Of a stretch of 64,000 nucleotides of DNA, positions 36,195 to 45,020 are shown one piece after another. Source of the DNA: CAYPNF01 sp964411985 (GTDB lineage: Bacteria; Verrucomicrobiota; Verrucomicrobiia; Limisphaerales; J093). A program made the position numbers and the translations under genes. Position 1 is the stretch's first letter. Each line of letters begins with the position of its first letter. The stretch covers positions 1-64,000 of the forward strand of contig CAYPNF010000030.1 of the NCBI GenBank assembly GCA_964411985.1. The letters run 5' to 3'. The notes beneath the pieces are model-generated. The model was not told the DNA's origin and did not search any database. It worked only from the letters and a program-made list of their open reading frames with translations.

Positions 36195-36968
36195 TCAGGT
36201 CAAGCCATACCGAGCTTTGAAAGCGGCGATTGTCTCAATGCCTGGGGGTAGCGTGAGTTTGTTGCTAGCCACTGCGGCACGAATATTCGTCCAGTCGCGG
36301 GAGTCCGCAGGAAACATGTCGATAAAAACCTGGAGGTCGGCGCGGATAGAATCGACCAACACCAAGGTGTCCTCAAGTGCCAGTGAAAGTAGCAAACGGA
36401 ACACATCATTCCGGTGCTTATCGATGTCCCTTTGGTCGACATGGCTGCCCCCGGTTCTCATCGCTGTAAGGTTTAACCAAGCCTTCACTTTTAAGGGGAT
36501 GAGACACGCGCCGCTCGCCGTCGAAACACCTTCGATGAGGAGTCCATTGTTGCGGACCAGATCGTAGTATTCGTTATCGAGCAGGATTGCTGAGAGACTG
36601 GATACGTCTTCGCCCGGCCAAATTCTCATAACGTGCAGATCCGCAGGGGCATCTATGGGGCGCCTAGCGCAGATCTCCAGTTTCGCAGGAAATCCTGCGG
36701 CTCGAGGGCAGTAGAAGCGATAGGAATTGCTGGGCCTCTCTCCGGGTCGGTACCCTGTATACTCGCCGTCCTTAACGAATTTCCACAGGTGTTCTACGAA
36801 GTCCGCACGCTGGCCATCAAAGATCAGGACAACGTCCAGGTCTTTGGTTGATCGGAACACCAGTCCGCGTTCCTCCATCCAAAGCGCGCAGGCACTTCCT
36901 CCGATCAGGGTATAACAATCCGTGAACTGGCTAAAGCGAGCCCCAAACAAATCGAGACCCGTCACCAT
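36195..36968 (-). CDS. AbiEii-like nucleotidyltransferase (putative toxin)
   Basis: A 257-residue protein with a nucleotidyltransferase-fold N terminus: LIGGSACALWMEERG (GGSxxA near 22-27) followed by STKDLDVVLIF, the D-x-D metal motif. The remainder is helical (KVKAWLNLTAMRTGG, DQRDIDKHRNDVFRLLL), including the K-x-x-A and RDxxDxxxL-like patterns seen in AbiEii/AbiGii toxins. It overlaps the upstream winged-helix gene by 7 nt, so the two are translationally coupled. In AbiE systems the nucleotidyltransferase is the toxin and the HTH partner the antitoxin and repressor. The functional assignment is by family resemblance and operon layout. Confidence 0.75.
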   Translation of the reverse strand: MVTGLDLFGARFSQFTDCYTLIGGSACALWMEERGLVFRSTKDLDVVLIFDGQRADFVEHLWKFVKDGEYTGYRPGERPSNSYRFYCPRAAGFPAKLEICARRPIDAPADLHVMRIWPGEDVSSLSAILLDNEYYDLVRNNGLLIEGVSTASGACLIPLKVKAWLNLTAMRTGGSHVDQRDIDKHRNDVFRLLLSLALEDTLVLVDSIRADLQVFIDMFPADSRDWTNIRAAVASNKLTLPPGIETIAAFKARYGLT

Positions 36969-37948
36969 GGAACCTCCTCAAGAAGTCGGGTCAAAGCGGC
37001 TTCAACCCGCTCGTCGGCATCGTCGCACAGGGATAAATACAAAGACAAACGGTCGACGGTTCCTGGTCCCGCTAGTGTGTCTGGAGGATACCACCAGCTT
37101 TGAATGGTTACGGTGTCGTTGTCACGATAGGGTTGCTCCTCCAAGTCGGAGCGGGTTTTGAGCAATTTCCACCATCCAGCCGCACAACGCTGGTTGCCCT
37201 CAGCCAAATCCGTGTAGTCAGCGAGTGCACTGAGGCCAGCTTTAGGCAACGCAACGGGAGCTCCCTCAGGTAACCGGTAATAGCCCGATTTCCGAACAGG
37301 ACTCCTCATGAGTGGCAAGGCTCTCTTCCAGAGTTCCTGCCTATTTCCAGTGAACCTTACATCTATTTCGCGACCCCGCTGAATAGGCTCTACAAGACCG
37401 AACATCGTCAGTTCTCGCTGAGCCCGCGAAATGCTCATTCTTGAATACCGCAGTGCCGATGCCCACACTCCCATCGCGAGCGGTGCGTCCCCGCCACTCC
37501 CTTGGATGTGGTAAAGCAGCACCGCCTGAGCTGGCATAGATAGTGTCCGGGAAAGACGGGGCGGTTTCGAGCTCCCGTGAAGCTCTCTCAAATCCAACAT
37601 TGTCCCCGGCAAAAAGAGCTGCCTTTGCGGAACAATAAAAGGGATCCTACGTTTCAACAGGCGATTCCTATCAAACGACGGTAGGCTCGGGAATACGAAT
37701 GTGATGTTCTTGCCAAACTGCTTTGTCAGGAGCAAGGCCTGTTTCTCCATTTCTGCTGGGGTTGGCGTCTCCGGCCCCTTCAAGACAAAAAGCAACAAGT
37801 CCTGACCGAACAATGTCGCCCGCGCCACATCGTAAAGCTGGGCTAAGAACATAGGGAGACCCCGACGCGCCGATTCGTCCGGGACAATTTCCGGATCGCC
37901 TCCCAACTCGGAGCAGTATTGCTTCAGTTTTGTTAAGGTATCAGCCAT
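36962..37948 (-). CDS. Winged-helix partner of the AbiEii-like gene (putative antitoxin/repressor)
   Basis: A 328-residue protein. I chose ATG 37948; 58 in-frame upstream residues cross the operator-like palindrome and look noncoding. Residues 1-130 are mixed alpha/beta. Residues about 137-200 (MPAQAVLLYHIQ, ALRYSRMSISRAQRELTMF, GLVEPIQRGREIDVRF) form a MarR-like winged helix. A C-terminal region of about 125 residues follows. Classical AbiEi has its winged helix at the N terminus, so this is at best a distant or convergent partner. The stop overlaps the start of the nucleotidyltransferase gene (ATGGTGA). Confidence 0.7.
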   Translation of the reverse strand: MADTLTKLKQYCSELGGDPEIVPDESARRGLPMFLAQLYDVARATLFGQDLLLFVLKGPETPTPAEMEKQALLLTKQFGKNITFVFPSLPSFDRNRLLKRRIPFIVPQRQLFLPGTMLDLRELHGSSKPPRLSRTLSMPAQAVLLYHIQGSGGDAPLAMGVWASALRYSRMSISRAQRELTMFGLVEPIQRGREIDVRFTGNRQELWKRALPLMRSPVRKSGYYRLPEGAPVALPKAGLSALADYTDLAEGNQRCAAGWWKLLKTRSDLEEQPYRDNDTVTIQSWWYPPDTLAGPGTVDRLSLYLSLCDDADERVEAALTRLLEEVPW

Positions 37949-37949
37949 T

Positions 37950-37986
37950 GTAACAATATAGAAAACTGTAACACTATGTGTGTTAC
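37950..37986. promoter_or_regulatory. Operator-like inverted and direct repeats
   Basis: GTAACAC at 37968-37974 and GTGTTAC at 37980-37986 form a perfect 7-bp palindrome with a 5-nt spacer. A further GTAACA lies at 37950-37955 in direct orientation, 18 bp from the first arm. The cluster ends 1 nt upstream of the winged-helix start codon. The position and symmetry fit autorepression by the winged-helix protein, as in many toxin-antitoxin operons. Inference, not shown. Confidence 0.6.
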
Positions 37987-38136
37987 TGTGCAATGTGTTG
38001 TTATGAAAATCAAGATCGACTCGCGACCTATTCATGGTCTGAGTTCGTAGTGCGATTAGCCTAACCTGTTTATTGTTAATGATTAGCAGGAGAAACAGTG
38101 GTGCGCCGGCCCGATGTTCCACAGCGGCGTATGCGG

Positions 38137-38862
38137 TTACATTCCGTTTGAAAGGAGCCGCCCGTTTAGCTCGCGTACCACCCTCCGAGCAGCCCGTCTG
38201 ACCCGCCGTGTGGACTTTCTGTCGCCCTCGAACACGGGTGCGCTGTCAGTATCTTCGAAAGTGTCCTCCCAATCCGCCACGGTCGCTTGGTCCCGCAGGG
38301 CGGTCTTCTTCCTCAGCAAAGTGAAGAAGGCCGCTTTCAGATCCGCCTGGTGGGCAGAGTGGGACGGACAGGGCGAATCGCTCGAGGCTATGGTGTCCTG
38401 CTCGGGCCTAGCCTCGCACCGGACTTGGCGCGACCTCGCTTCCGCTTTCGAGGAAATGATTCCCCTCAGGTAATCCTCAAACGCATCCTGATCGCTTAGA
38501 TCTTCGAGCCTGGGCCGCCGTCTCCCTGCCAAAAGGTCCTCGATCGATGCTTGTGGCAGAACTTCCATAAAGAGCTGTGGCAGCACTTGGTCCAATTCGG
38601 TCCCAGTCACCGCATCCTCCAGCGCGCAAATGGCCTGTATCGCGGTGGGAACGGACCATGCCGCGTACGTTTCCTGGAAGTCTATAGACCAGCAGAATGC
38701 ACAGTCTCTTCAGATCTTGTCCATCAGCGGTAGAGGCACCTCGATAGGAAGCAAGAATACGATTTGTTCGCCGAATGCCTCCTGGCTGCAAGGCACGCCG
38801 TGGTTGAGTTTAGTGCGCACAAACACCTCCGTGGTCCGGAAGAGTACTTTAAGGTCTTCCAC
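38137..38862 (-). pseudogene. Hypothetical protein gene split by an in-frame TGA
   Basis: A single minus frame runs from GTG 38862 to the stop at 38137 with one interruption, TGA at 38712-38710. The upstream part reads EDLKVLFRTTEVFVRTKLN then QIVFLLPIEVPLPLMDKI. The downstream part reads DFQETYAAWSVPTAIQAIC, TGTELDQVLPQLFMEVLPQ and continues to an Arg-rich C terminus. Both sides have equally protein-like composition and no frameshift. The downstream half alone could start at GTG 38610. I do not recognise the family. The gene precedes the AbiE-like operon on the same strand, but its stop at 38137 is 189 nt from that start. Confidence 0.55.
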
Positions 38863-38864
38863 TG

Positions 38865-39110
38865 CCCGGCTCTAGCCGTGAACCCTGACACAAATACCAC
38901 CAACCGCACCAAGCATATCTATGCCGCATATACGGACGAAAGACCAAATACTACCGATCGCTCCGACGTATTCTTCACGTATTCCTTGAATGGAGGTACA
39001 ACGTGGACGAATCTCGGCGTGCTCCATACCGACGGCGGTACGAATGATCCGTGGATGCCGACGATCACCGTGCGGCCTGCTGGCAATAGGCTCTTCGCCT
39101 GGCATCGCGG
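38865..39110 (+). pseudogene. Fragment of an exported sialidase/BNR-type protein
   Basis: About 80 residues with clear BNR/sialidase-propeller text: NPDTNTTNRTKHIYAAYTD, RSDVFFTYSLNGGTTW (an S-x-D-x-G-x-T-W-like Asp-box variant, SLNGGTTW) and PWMPTITVRPAGNRLF. No start, signal peptide or downstream repeats follow; after RLF the frame turns to Arg/Pro-rich noise. It abuts the 5' end of the split gene on the opposite strand. It is best read as an internal leftover of a secreted protein gene. Confidence 0.65.
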
Positions 39111-39115
39111 TTGGC

Positions 39116-39495
39116 CCGGGGGGAATGAGGATCAGTGCTCTGGGGTGGAGTCTTCCTCCAGCGCAGAGCAGAATGGGGTGCGTTCTACCGCGGAGCGTCT
39201 GGGATTGCAGTCGCGGCGGGAACGACCGCGGGCCCCGAGCGGTGAGGGTGACCAGGCCCCGTCCGCGCCGCCGCCGCCTCTGCGCAGCGGACTCCAGATC
39301 CAAGGCAGAACGTTTCCAGCTGGTTGGTCAGCGGTCGCCTGTTTCGCTGCGACCGGGGGGGCGGAATACCCAGACGCTACGGGGGCATGCAAAAGCTCGC
39401 TCCCCAGCGAAGAAGGCCCCAACGTGGAGCCAGGCGAGGGGGTGCGGATGAAAACAGAAAGGCAGGTACCCTTCCGGGGTGGTTCCCTTTTTGGG
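39116..39495. repeat. GC-rich noncoding block, suspected dispersed repeat
   Basis: A 380-base stretch with proline/arginine-rich translations in every frame and a base composition unlike neighbouring genes. No second copy exists in this window. The suspicion that it is a dispersed intergenic element rests on composition and its place between gene fragments. Confidence 0.25.
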
Positions 39496-39738
39496 TCAGC
39501 TCCGAACGATGTGGATACCGTCGATGACCACTTTGTCCTCGTCGATGCAAAAGGCGAGGTCGTCCAGGTGATGGAATACCTCCTCTTTGGAGTCAAGTTC
39601 CAGGCCTATGTCCATCTGCCGAAGCTCAGGATCTTCCCTCATCATCGCCTTGGGCCACCCACCCCGGAGTGTCCATTTCCCTCTCTCATTCTTCTCGATG
39701 AACCAGGCTCGTTTTCCGGCATGCTCCCTGTGGATCAC
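39496..39738 (-). CDS. Small hypothetical protein
   Basis: An 80-residue acidic soluble protein starting at ATG 39738 (MIHREHAGKRAWFIEKNER, then DIGLELDSKEEVFHHLDDL). Composition is coherent throughout, with a W-F-I beta hairpin followed by an acidic helix. No family was recognised. It lies alone in a GC-rich, gene-poor stretch next to the large recombinase gene and may be cargo or a remnant. Confidence 0.55.
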   Translation of the reverse strand: MIHREHAGKRAWFIEKNERGKWTLRGGWPKAMMREDPELRQMDIGLELDSKEEVFHHLDDLAFCIDEDKVVIDGIHIVRS

Positions 39739-40523
39739 GAGGCACCTCCCGTTCTGGAATGTTCGAATTTACGCATGGGGACCACTTTACCACACCAGTC
39801 TGACATCGGTAGTCAGGGGGCTGGAATTGGGTTCAACTTCCACCGCCCCCCGGGGAGGCAGCTCCTGCAAATGCCTGCTGGGCGAAGCAAGAGAGAGCCT
39901 CGTGTCGGATGTCCAAACCTCGGGGATAGGAGGAGAAATGCGCGGTCATTCACCTGCACCCAAGGCGCCCGCGGGGCTCAGCTCCAGGGGATGGCAGGGA
40001 CAGTTTTCCCCTGCGATTCCCCGCGCCGGGGAGGTTGGCCCGATTCCAAGGGCGCAAGCGGGCAGGGCAGGGGGGGGAAGAAACCCTCAAGACCGACGGC
40101 GTTGCGCTTCGCAAGACCTCGTTTTGCATGCGGTTGCGTCTTCAGCACTGGTGCAGCGGTTGGTGTGAACCAGGCGCATGTGCAGCCTGGGTGCCGACCG
40201 GGGAAAGCACGCCAGGGTCCCTGTTCTCCCCGATCGCAATCACCTGGGGTTCCTGCCAAAACGCCTTGAACGGACGGCTGCCGTACCGTCCTGATTTGGA
40301 AGACCCGCCTCGGTCGATCGGCTGCTTTCGAGGGTTCGGGTGCAGGGAGGATGAACCCGTTGGTTCCCTGCGGCTTGCGCCATGCGATCGAAGGAAGGTC
40401 CACCCAAGTTCCGTGCTCCTGGGAAGCGCGGGGAAAGGAGCGGAGGGTCGCGGATTTCCCCTTTGGGTGGACGGCGCTGGGCCTGCGAGCTTGGGGCCCG
40501 AGCGCCACTTGGCGCGAAACCCG
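39739..40523. other. GC-rich gap of about 785 bases
   Basis: No supported gene. Open frames on both strands reflect high GC content and are Arg/Pro/Gly-rich. It lies downstream of the large recombinase stop. Confidence 0.3.
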
Positions 40524-43508
40524 TTACGTTTGGGGAAGGCCGCTTTCCCCGGGGCGGGAAGTGTCGGCCTGGGGCGACACCAGGCGGACGTGGCCCCGGT
40601 CAGTTCGGAGTTGGCCCTCCTTCACCCGGAAATAGACGCGCCGCCGGAAGGTATCGTAGCGGGCGCTATGTCCCAGCAGGCGCAGTGCGCACTCCAGGTC
40701 TCGCATCGTCAACCCTTCCGGGAATCGGGCCAGCACCTCCAGATAGAGTCGACTTACGTTCCGGTCCACTTGGCCCAGCCCCGCCAGGGCCTGCTCCAGG
40801 TCCTTGGTTTTCAAGCGCGCCGGCGCTGGTGCTCCGACCAGGTAGATCCGCCCCGACTTGCGCCCGAAGCGACCCTTGGCCTCGTGGGCGACCACGGAGT
40901 GGATGCACTGCTCCTTAAAATCCAGGCCCAACTCCTTCGTCAGTTCCAGGAATTCCTCCTTCCAGAGGCCATGCGGCGTTTGGGAGAAAATGAACTCCAT
41001 GATTTCCACGTTCGTGAGGTGGTGGTGGGCCAGGGCCGCGTACTTCTCCCTGATGGATGCCTTCACCGCGGCCAGGTTGGGGGTGGGCTCCTTCTCCGAG
41101 AGGTTTCGCGTCCAGTCAAGCTCGGTCTGGCTCAGGGTGACCCGCCCCCGGTAAAGCCGCAGCCGGGACTGGGCGTCGTAGCGCTCCAGGGCCCGGAGGA
41201 GGTCTTCTTGCTCCAGCCGGATCCCAAACCAGGGCAGCGCCGGGCTGAGCTGGTTGACGCAGAGACCCCCGGGCGCCTTCCCGAGTAGGCAGCGGATCGC
41301 CTCCAGCACCGTCCAGGTCTTCTGCGCCTTCAGATCCTCCTTGAGCGCCTCGTGAAGCGCTTCGATCTCGATCTTCACCTCTTTGGGAAGGCGGTGGACT
41401 CGCCCGCGATAACGGACGAACCTCCCCTCTTCGGAATTCTTCATCGCAGCGTTGATGCGGTCCAAATCCAACGAAAACCCGTTGGCGGCGAGCACACGGA
41501 GGATCTCTTGGTCGGTGAGGCCTTCGGGCGCATGCGCCAGGGCCAGGCTCAGCAGGTCGCCATCACTGAGTGCCTGGTCCACGCACGACGCCAAGGCTTC
41601 GGAGATGGCCGCCTGGATGTTGGGAAGGTCGTTGACCTCCTCCTTTTGCACCGGTTGCTGAGGGATGCGGATGCCGCGCCGGTGGCAATAGCCGCCCAGA
41701 TGGTCTTCGGTGATCCCCAGGATTCTGGCCACCTGCGCGAAGGGCTTTTGGCCCAGCAATGTCTCCACTTGCTGGGGGGATTCTTTCACGCGCGGCCGCT
41801 TCCCGGCCCAAGCCGCGACCTCGCGCCGATCGGGCTCCGCGATCTCGTGCTCCAGGCAGTAGGCGCGCAGCTCATGGAAGTCAATCCCCAGCGCTGCCGC
41901 GGCGCCCACCAAACCATGATGCCGCGCAATCAACGCCTCAATCTCCTTGTGGCTGCGATGGCCCACCAGCGATCCGGAGGGCAGTAGCTGCGGTGGGGCG
42001 GGCCGGTATCGGCCAGCCTTGGGAATGGGAATCCCTTTGGCCCGGCAGACTGCGGCGAGCCAACGCTGGTCGGTGCGCAGTTCTTTGGCAGTGGCCTTGA
42101 CCCCCTGCTTCCAGATGAGATCGCGCAGTGGCTCGTCGGAAATCTCCGGCCACCACCATTGTTTCACCGGCTTTTGCACGTCGAAGGTGGGCACTTGCGG
42201 CGGCTCGGGGATCGCGCCATCCCTGCTGAGTCCAAACTCCACGAGCTCAGCCGCAATCTTCGCGCGCAGTTCCTCGCTCACGGGCATCGTGGGGGTGCAG
42301 AGTGAGAGCATTTGCGCGGCCTGCTCTGGGGTCACCAGTCCCTCATAAAAGGCTTTGAGGTTTTTGTGGTTGTGGCCGGCTCGGGCCAGGTTCTCCTTGG
42401 CCTTGGCCCACCACACGAAGTGGGACGCTGCCGTGTGCCGGGGCAAATCGCTGACAAAAGGACGTTTGGGACCGGGCGGGGGCTTGAACCAGGGTGGGGG
42501 CTTGACGTCGTAGCCCTGCGCAGAGCGCATCAACGAGAGGAATTCCTGCCAACCCACAAACGAGAGGGGTTGGCCGTCCCAGTGATGGCGCAGCATCGCC
42601 ACCGCGTTGGCGGTCAGGTGAATCACCCGCCGGGAATCGGTTTTCATCGAATGCAACCGAATGAGCCCCTGGTCCAGCAGGATCTGCCCGGGCTGAATGC
42701 GCAGGAGCTCGCTCTCCGGCCGGAGCGCCGCGAAGTAGAGCAGGACCACGTGCGGGACAAAGATCCCCCCGCGGAAGGTCGCCGCGACGTCGAGCGCGAT
42801 TTGGACCTGCGCCGGGCTGTCGGTGGGGATCTCGCTCCTGGCCTTCTTTTCCCGGTCTGCCCGCAACTGCCGGACTTTGAGTCCCTGGGCCGGATTGACT
42901 TTCAGGTATTCGCGTTCCACCGCGTAGCCGAACACGGTGCGAAGGAGTCCAATGACCTGCCTTGATCGGGTCGGACGATGCGTGTCGATGTAATCGAGCA
43001 GGAGGCTTTTGGTAATGTCCCCCAGGGGCATGTCCTTGAGCTTCTGCCCGCTGCGGTCGAAATAGTTGCCGCTGGCGACCCCGTGCTTCGCACAGATCTG
43101 GTTGATGGCCCAGCGCCACCTTTGTGGACGCCGATGGCTGACGCTGGGCCCGATTTTCTCGATCATGAGCTGCACGAACCCCTGCGCCGAGATGGCCTTG
43201 ACCTCGTTGCCGTGGACGGCAGCGAATTCGTCCGCGGCGGCTTTGAGGACCCTCGGGTATGCGGCGCGAAACGGTTTGAGAATTTCAGCGGCGTATTCCG
43301 CTTCGCGGAGCTCCTCCTCGCTCAGAAGGGTCTGGCGATAGAGTCGCCCGTCCGGGCCAAGGGCGAAGTGCCCCTGGCTCGGGGCGGACGGGATCACGAC
43401 TCCTGGCGGCGTGGGGAGCGGGGCGGCCCCAGGGGCGCACGCGGCTGCGCCCGGCGCGGGGTTCTTTTCTTTGCCAACCTGAATGGCTGAATGGGATGGG
43501 TTCATCAT
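40524..43508 (-). CDS. Giant tyrosine-recombinase-like protein with long C-terminal wHTH-rich extension
   Basis: A 994-residue protein. Residues about 75-200 look like a SAM-like core-binding domain (GFVQLMIEKIGPSVSHRR, AVEREYLKVNPAQGL). Residues about 200-400 resemble the tyrosine-recombinase catalytic domain: ALRPESELLRIQ (first Arg), IRLHSMKTDSRRVIHL (Lys-bearing hairpin), LPRHTAASHFVWWAKA (box with His, but HTAAS instead of HTFAT), and AGHNHKNLKAFYEGLV with a candidate Tyr nucleophile. Roughly 590 more residues follow. They are unknown except for repeated winged-helix-like units (ALAHAPEGLTDQEILRVLA; HHLTNVEIMEFIFSQTP; LARFPEGLTMRDLECALRL), similar in style to HARE-HTH modules. Ordinary integrases are 300-450 residues. 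It could be a DNA integrase with its own targeting domain, or a repurposed DNA-binding protein. Confidence 0.75.
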   Translation of the reverse strand: MMNPSHSAIQVGKEKNPAPGAAACAPGAAPLPTPPGVVIPSAPSQGHFALGPDGRLYRQTLLSEEELREAEYAAEILKPFRAAYPRVLKAAADEFAAVHGNEVKAISAQGFVQLMIEKIGPSVSHRRPQRWRWAINQICAKHGVASGNYFDRSGQKLKDMPLGDITKSLLLDYIDTHRPTRSRQVIGLLRTVFGYAVEREYLKVNPAQGLKVRQLRADREKKARSEIPTDSPAQVQIALDVAATFRGGIFVPHVVLLYFAALRPESELLRIQPGQILLDQGLIRLHSMKTDSRRVIHLTANAVAMLRHHWDGQPLSFVGWQEFLSLMRSAQGYDVKPPPWFKPPPGPKRPFVSDLPRHTAASHFVWWAKAKENLARAGHNHKNLKAFYEGLVTPEQAAQMLSLCTPTMPVSEELRAKIAAELVEFGLSRDGAIPEPPQVPTFDVQKPVKQWWWPEISDEPLRDLIWKQGVKATAKELRTDQRWLAAVCRAKGIPIPKAGRYRPAPPQLLPSGSLVGHRSHKEIEALIARHHGLVGAAAALGIDFHELRAYCLEHEIAEPDRREVAAWAGKRPRVKESPQQVETLLGQKPFAQVARILGITEDHLGGYCHRRGIRIPQQPVQKEEVNDLPNIQAAISEALASCVDQALSDGDLLSLALAHAPEGLTDQEILRVLAANGFSLDLDRINAAMKNSEEGRFVRYRGRVHRLPKEVKIEIEALHEALKEDLKAQKTWTVLEAIRCLLGKAPGGLCVNQLSPALPWFGIRLEQEDLLRALERYDAQSRLRLYRGRVTLSQTELDWTRNLSEKEPTPNLAAVKASIREKYAALAHHHLTNVEIMEFIFSQTPHGLWKEEFLELTKELGLDFKEQCIHSVVAHEAKGRFGRKSGRIYLVGAPAPARLKTKDLEQALAGLGQVDRNVSRLYLEVLARFPEGLTMRDLECALRLLGHSARYDTFRRRVYFRVKEGQLRTDRGHVRLVSPQADTSRPGESGLPQT

Positions 43509-43744
43509 GGATTCGCTTTTGAATGTTTTGAGTTTCGCCGGATTTCGGTGGTGATTAGGTCCACTCCTTGGGGCTGTTCTGGCGGAGGGTCGTTTTTTGC
43601 CTTGGTTGGGGTGCCTGGAACCGTTCCTGGGTGAGTTGAGGCAACTTCGTCTGGCTCAGCACTGAGTCCGGCTCCCGTTAGGCGGCAGGGCGTGGCCAGA
43701 CAGGTACCGGTTGCTATCGAGGTACTCCAGGGGATATGGGCGTA

Positions 43745-44200
43745 CTTTTCGCAATTGCCGCTTGGTCTCCCCCCAGTTTGTTCTAGTCGAGCGTCACCCC
43801 CCGGTGTTCCCGTAATCCCTGGCTCAGAAGTTCGAACGGGCTCCCGTTCGTGTCCTCCGGAGCGAACCGGCGCAAAGAGAGAGTTTCCCGCGTGTTGTCC
43901 AAGCTGAAGCGCATGTGGTGTCGAGCCGGCTCGTTAACCATTTGAACGCGAATTCCAGGGTGGCGGGGGTACCCCGGTACTGGAAGATGGCTTCAGGAGT
44001 GCAAAGGCTTCGGCTTCGGTGACGGGCAGCGTGGGAAAATCCTCCACCGGCTAGCTGGAATAATTCCCGTAACGCTGGTCGTCGTACTCGGTGGGCAGGG
44101 CAAGGCGACACTTCATAAAGTCCACGTCGCGTTTGATTACGCTGGGGACACCTCAACCTCCAGATCCGACTTGGTGTCATTGGGGCAACTATTGCCCTGA
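43745..44200 (-). pseudogene. Wrecked WYL-type transcriptional regulator
   Basis: Reading minus from about 44195, pieces in different frames match the WYL-regulator order. SDLEVEV is followed by SVIKRDVDFMKCRLALP (HTH with the I-x-R-D-x-x-F-M element). YDDQRYGNYSS then hits TAG at 44054-44052, and PVEDFPTLPVTEAEAFALL continues in the same frame. After a frameshift comes IFQYRGTPATLEFAF, and after another comes RETLSLRRFAPEDTNGSPF and ELLSQGLREHRGVTLD with TAG at 43785-43783. Each block corresponds to a recognisable part of HTH-WYL proteins. At least two stops and two frameshifts make it non-functional. It lies just upstream of the recombinase gene on the same strand. Confidence 0.7.
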
Positions 44201-45020
44201 GGCGGCTCCTGAACGCGGAGCATGCGTTCCCCGGGATGGACGTTGTGAAATTTCTGGCAACCCTGGGCATGGGCATGCCTGCTTTGGTTCGGTGAGTGGC
44301 TCCGCTCTGAACCCGGTGACTATAAATGTCAAAGGGGGTGCGATAGCCTTGAAACCGCTGATGGGGCTCTCCTTGTCATGCGCAAACGTGGGGAGCCTGA
44401 GAAACGGGGTGGGAAGTCGACTACACTCGTCTTCTCACCCTTTCTCTCGACGAAGACTTCGCCCGGTCCAAAACCCAGCGCTTCTCTCGCGTCGCGGATG
44501 AACGGGCTCCATAGGGCGCTCTTCCCGTTTGCGTCCCTGCCGGGGTCTACCGAGGAGAATGAGGGAGCGAGAATGGATTTGTCAGGATTGAGGCCGAGCT
44601 TGGTTACTCGGGGTAGTTCCGGAGAAGGCGCTTCCGTGAGTGGGGTTGAGATTGGCCTGCTGAATAGAAAGGTGACCGAGAACGCAACCTGTATCAGAGA
44701 GGAAGCTGATTTGAATATGGACCCATGTCGCGTCAGTCTGTGTCAAGCCCACGCCTTTGCCCAAGACCGTCCAGAGGGAGTACTTCCGGGTTCGGGAAAT
44801 CCGATAATCGCTACCACGGGTTTTAGCGTTTCAGGATCACCTTCATGCTCAAGACGACCGCGCGGCAGGTGCCACCGGGAATCGATCTGCAGATTGCCAG
44901 CGAAGTACTCCATTTGGTCCGTTGACCCAACAAAAGTCTTCTCTCCAGGCCTCATAACTAGCTCAAAGAGAGTTTGTTATCGCGTCCTTCGGATGATATT
45001 GTGGTCCGGAAGAAGATTCT
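44201..45020. other. Gap of about 820 bases upstream of the sigma-factor gene
   Basis: No convincing gene. A minus frame 44743-44955 (MRPGEKTFVGSTDQMEYFA, then NLQIDSRWHLPRGRLEHEG) has somewhat protein-like text over 70 residues but no family. A long + frame 44378-45058 is Arg/Ser/Pro-rich and not credible. The AT-richer last 60 bases (44955-45020) probably carry the promoter of the sigma-factor operon. Confidence 0.3.

Noticed and set aside
21554..38712. TGA read as tryptophan (alternative code), suggested by TGA inside the transposase and inside the gene at 38137-38862
   Set aside because: TGA ends many intact genes here (for example the sigma factor at 45692 and the YhaO-like gene at 31522), so it is a normal stop codon.
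40035..41288. 417-residue plus-strand ORF opposite the recombinase gene
   Set aside because: It is antisense to a frame with clear recombinase landmarks, and its own translation is Gly/Arg/Gln-rich without any family features; a GC-rich shadow.
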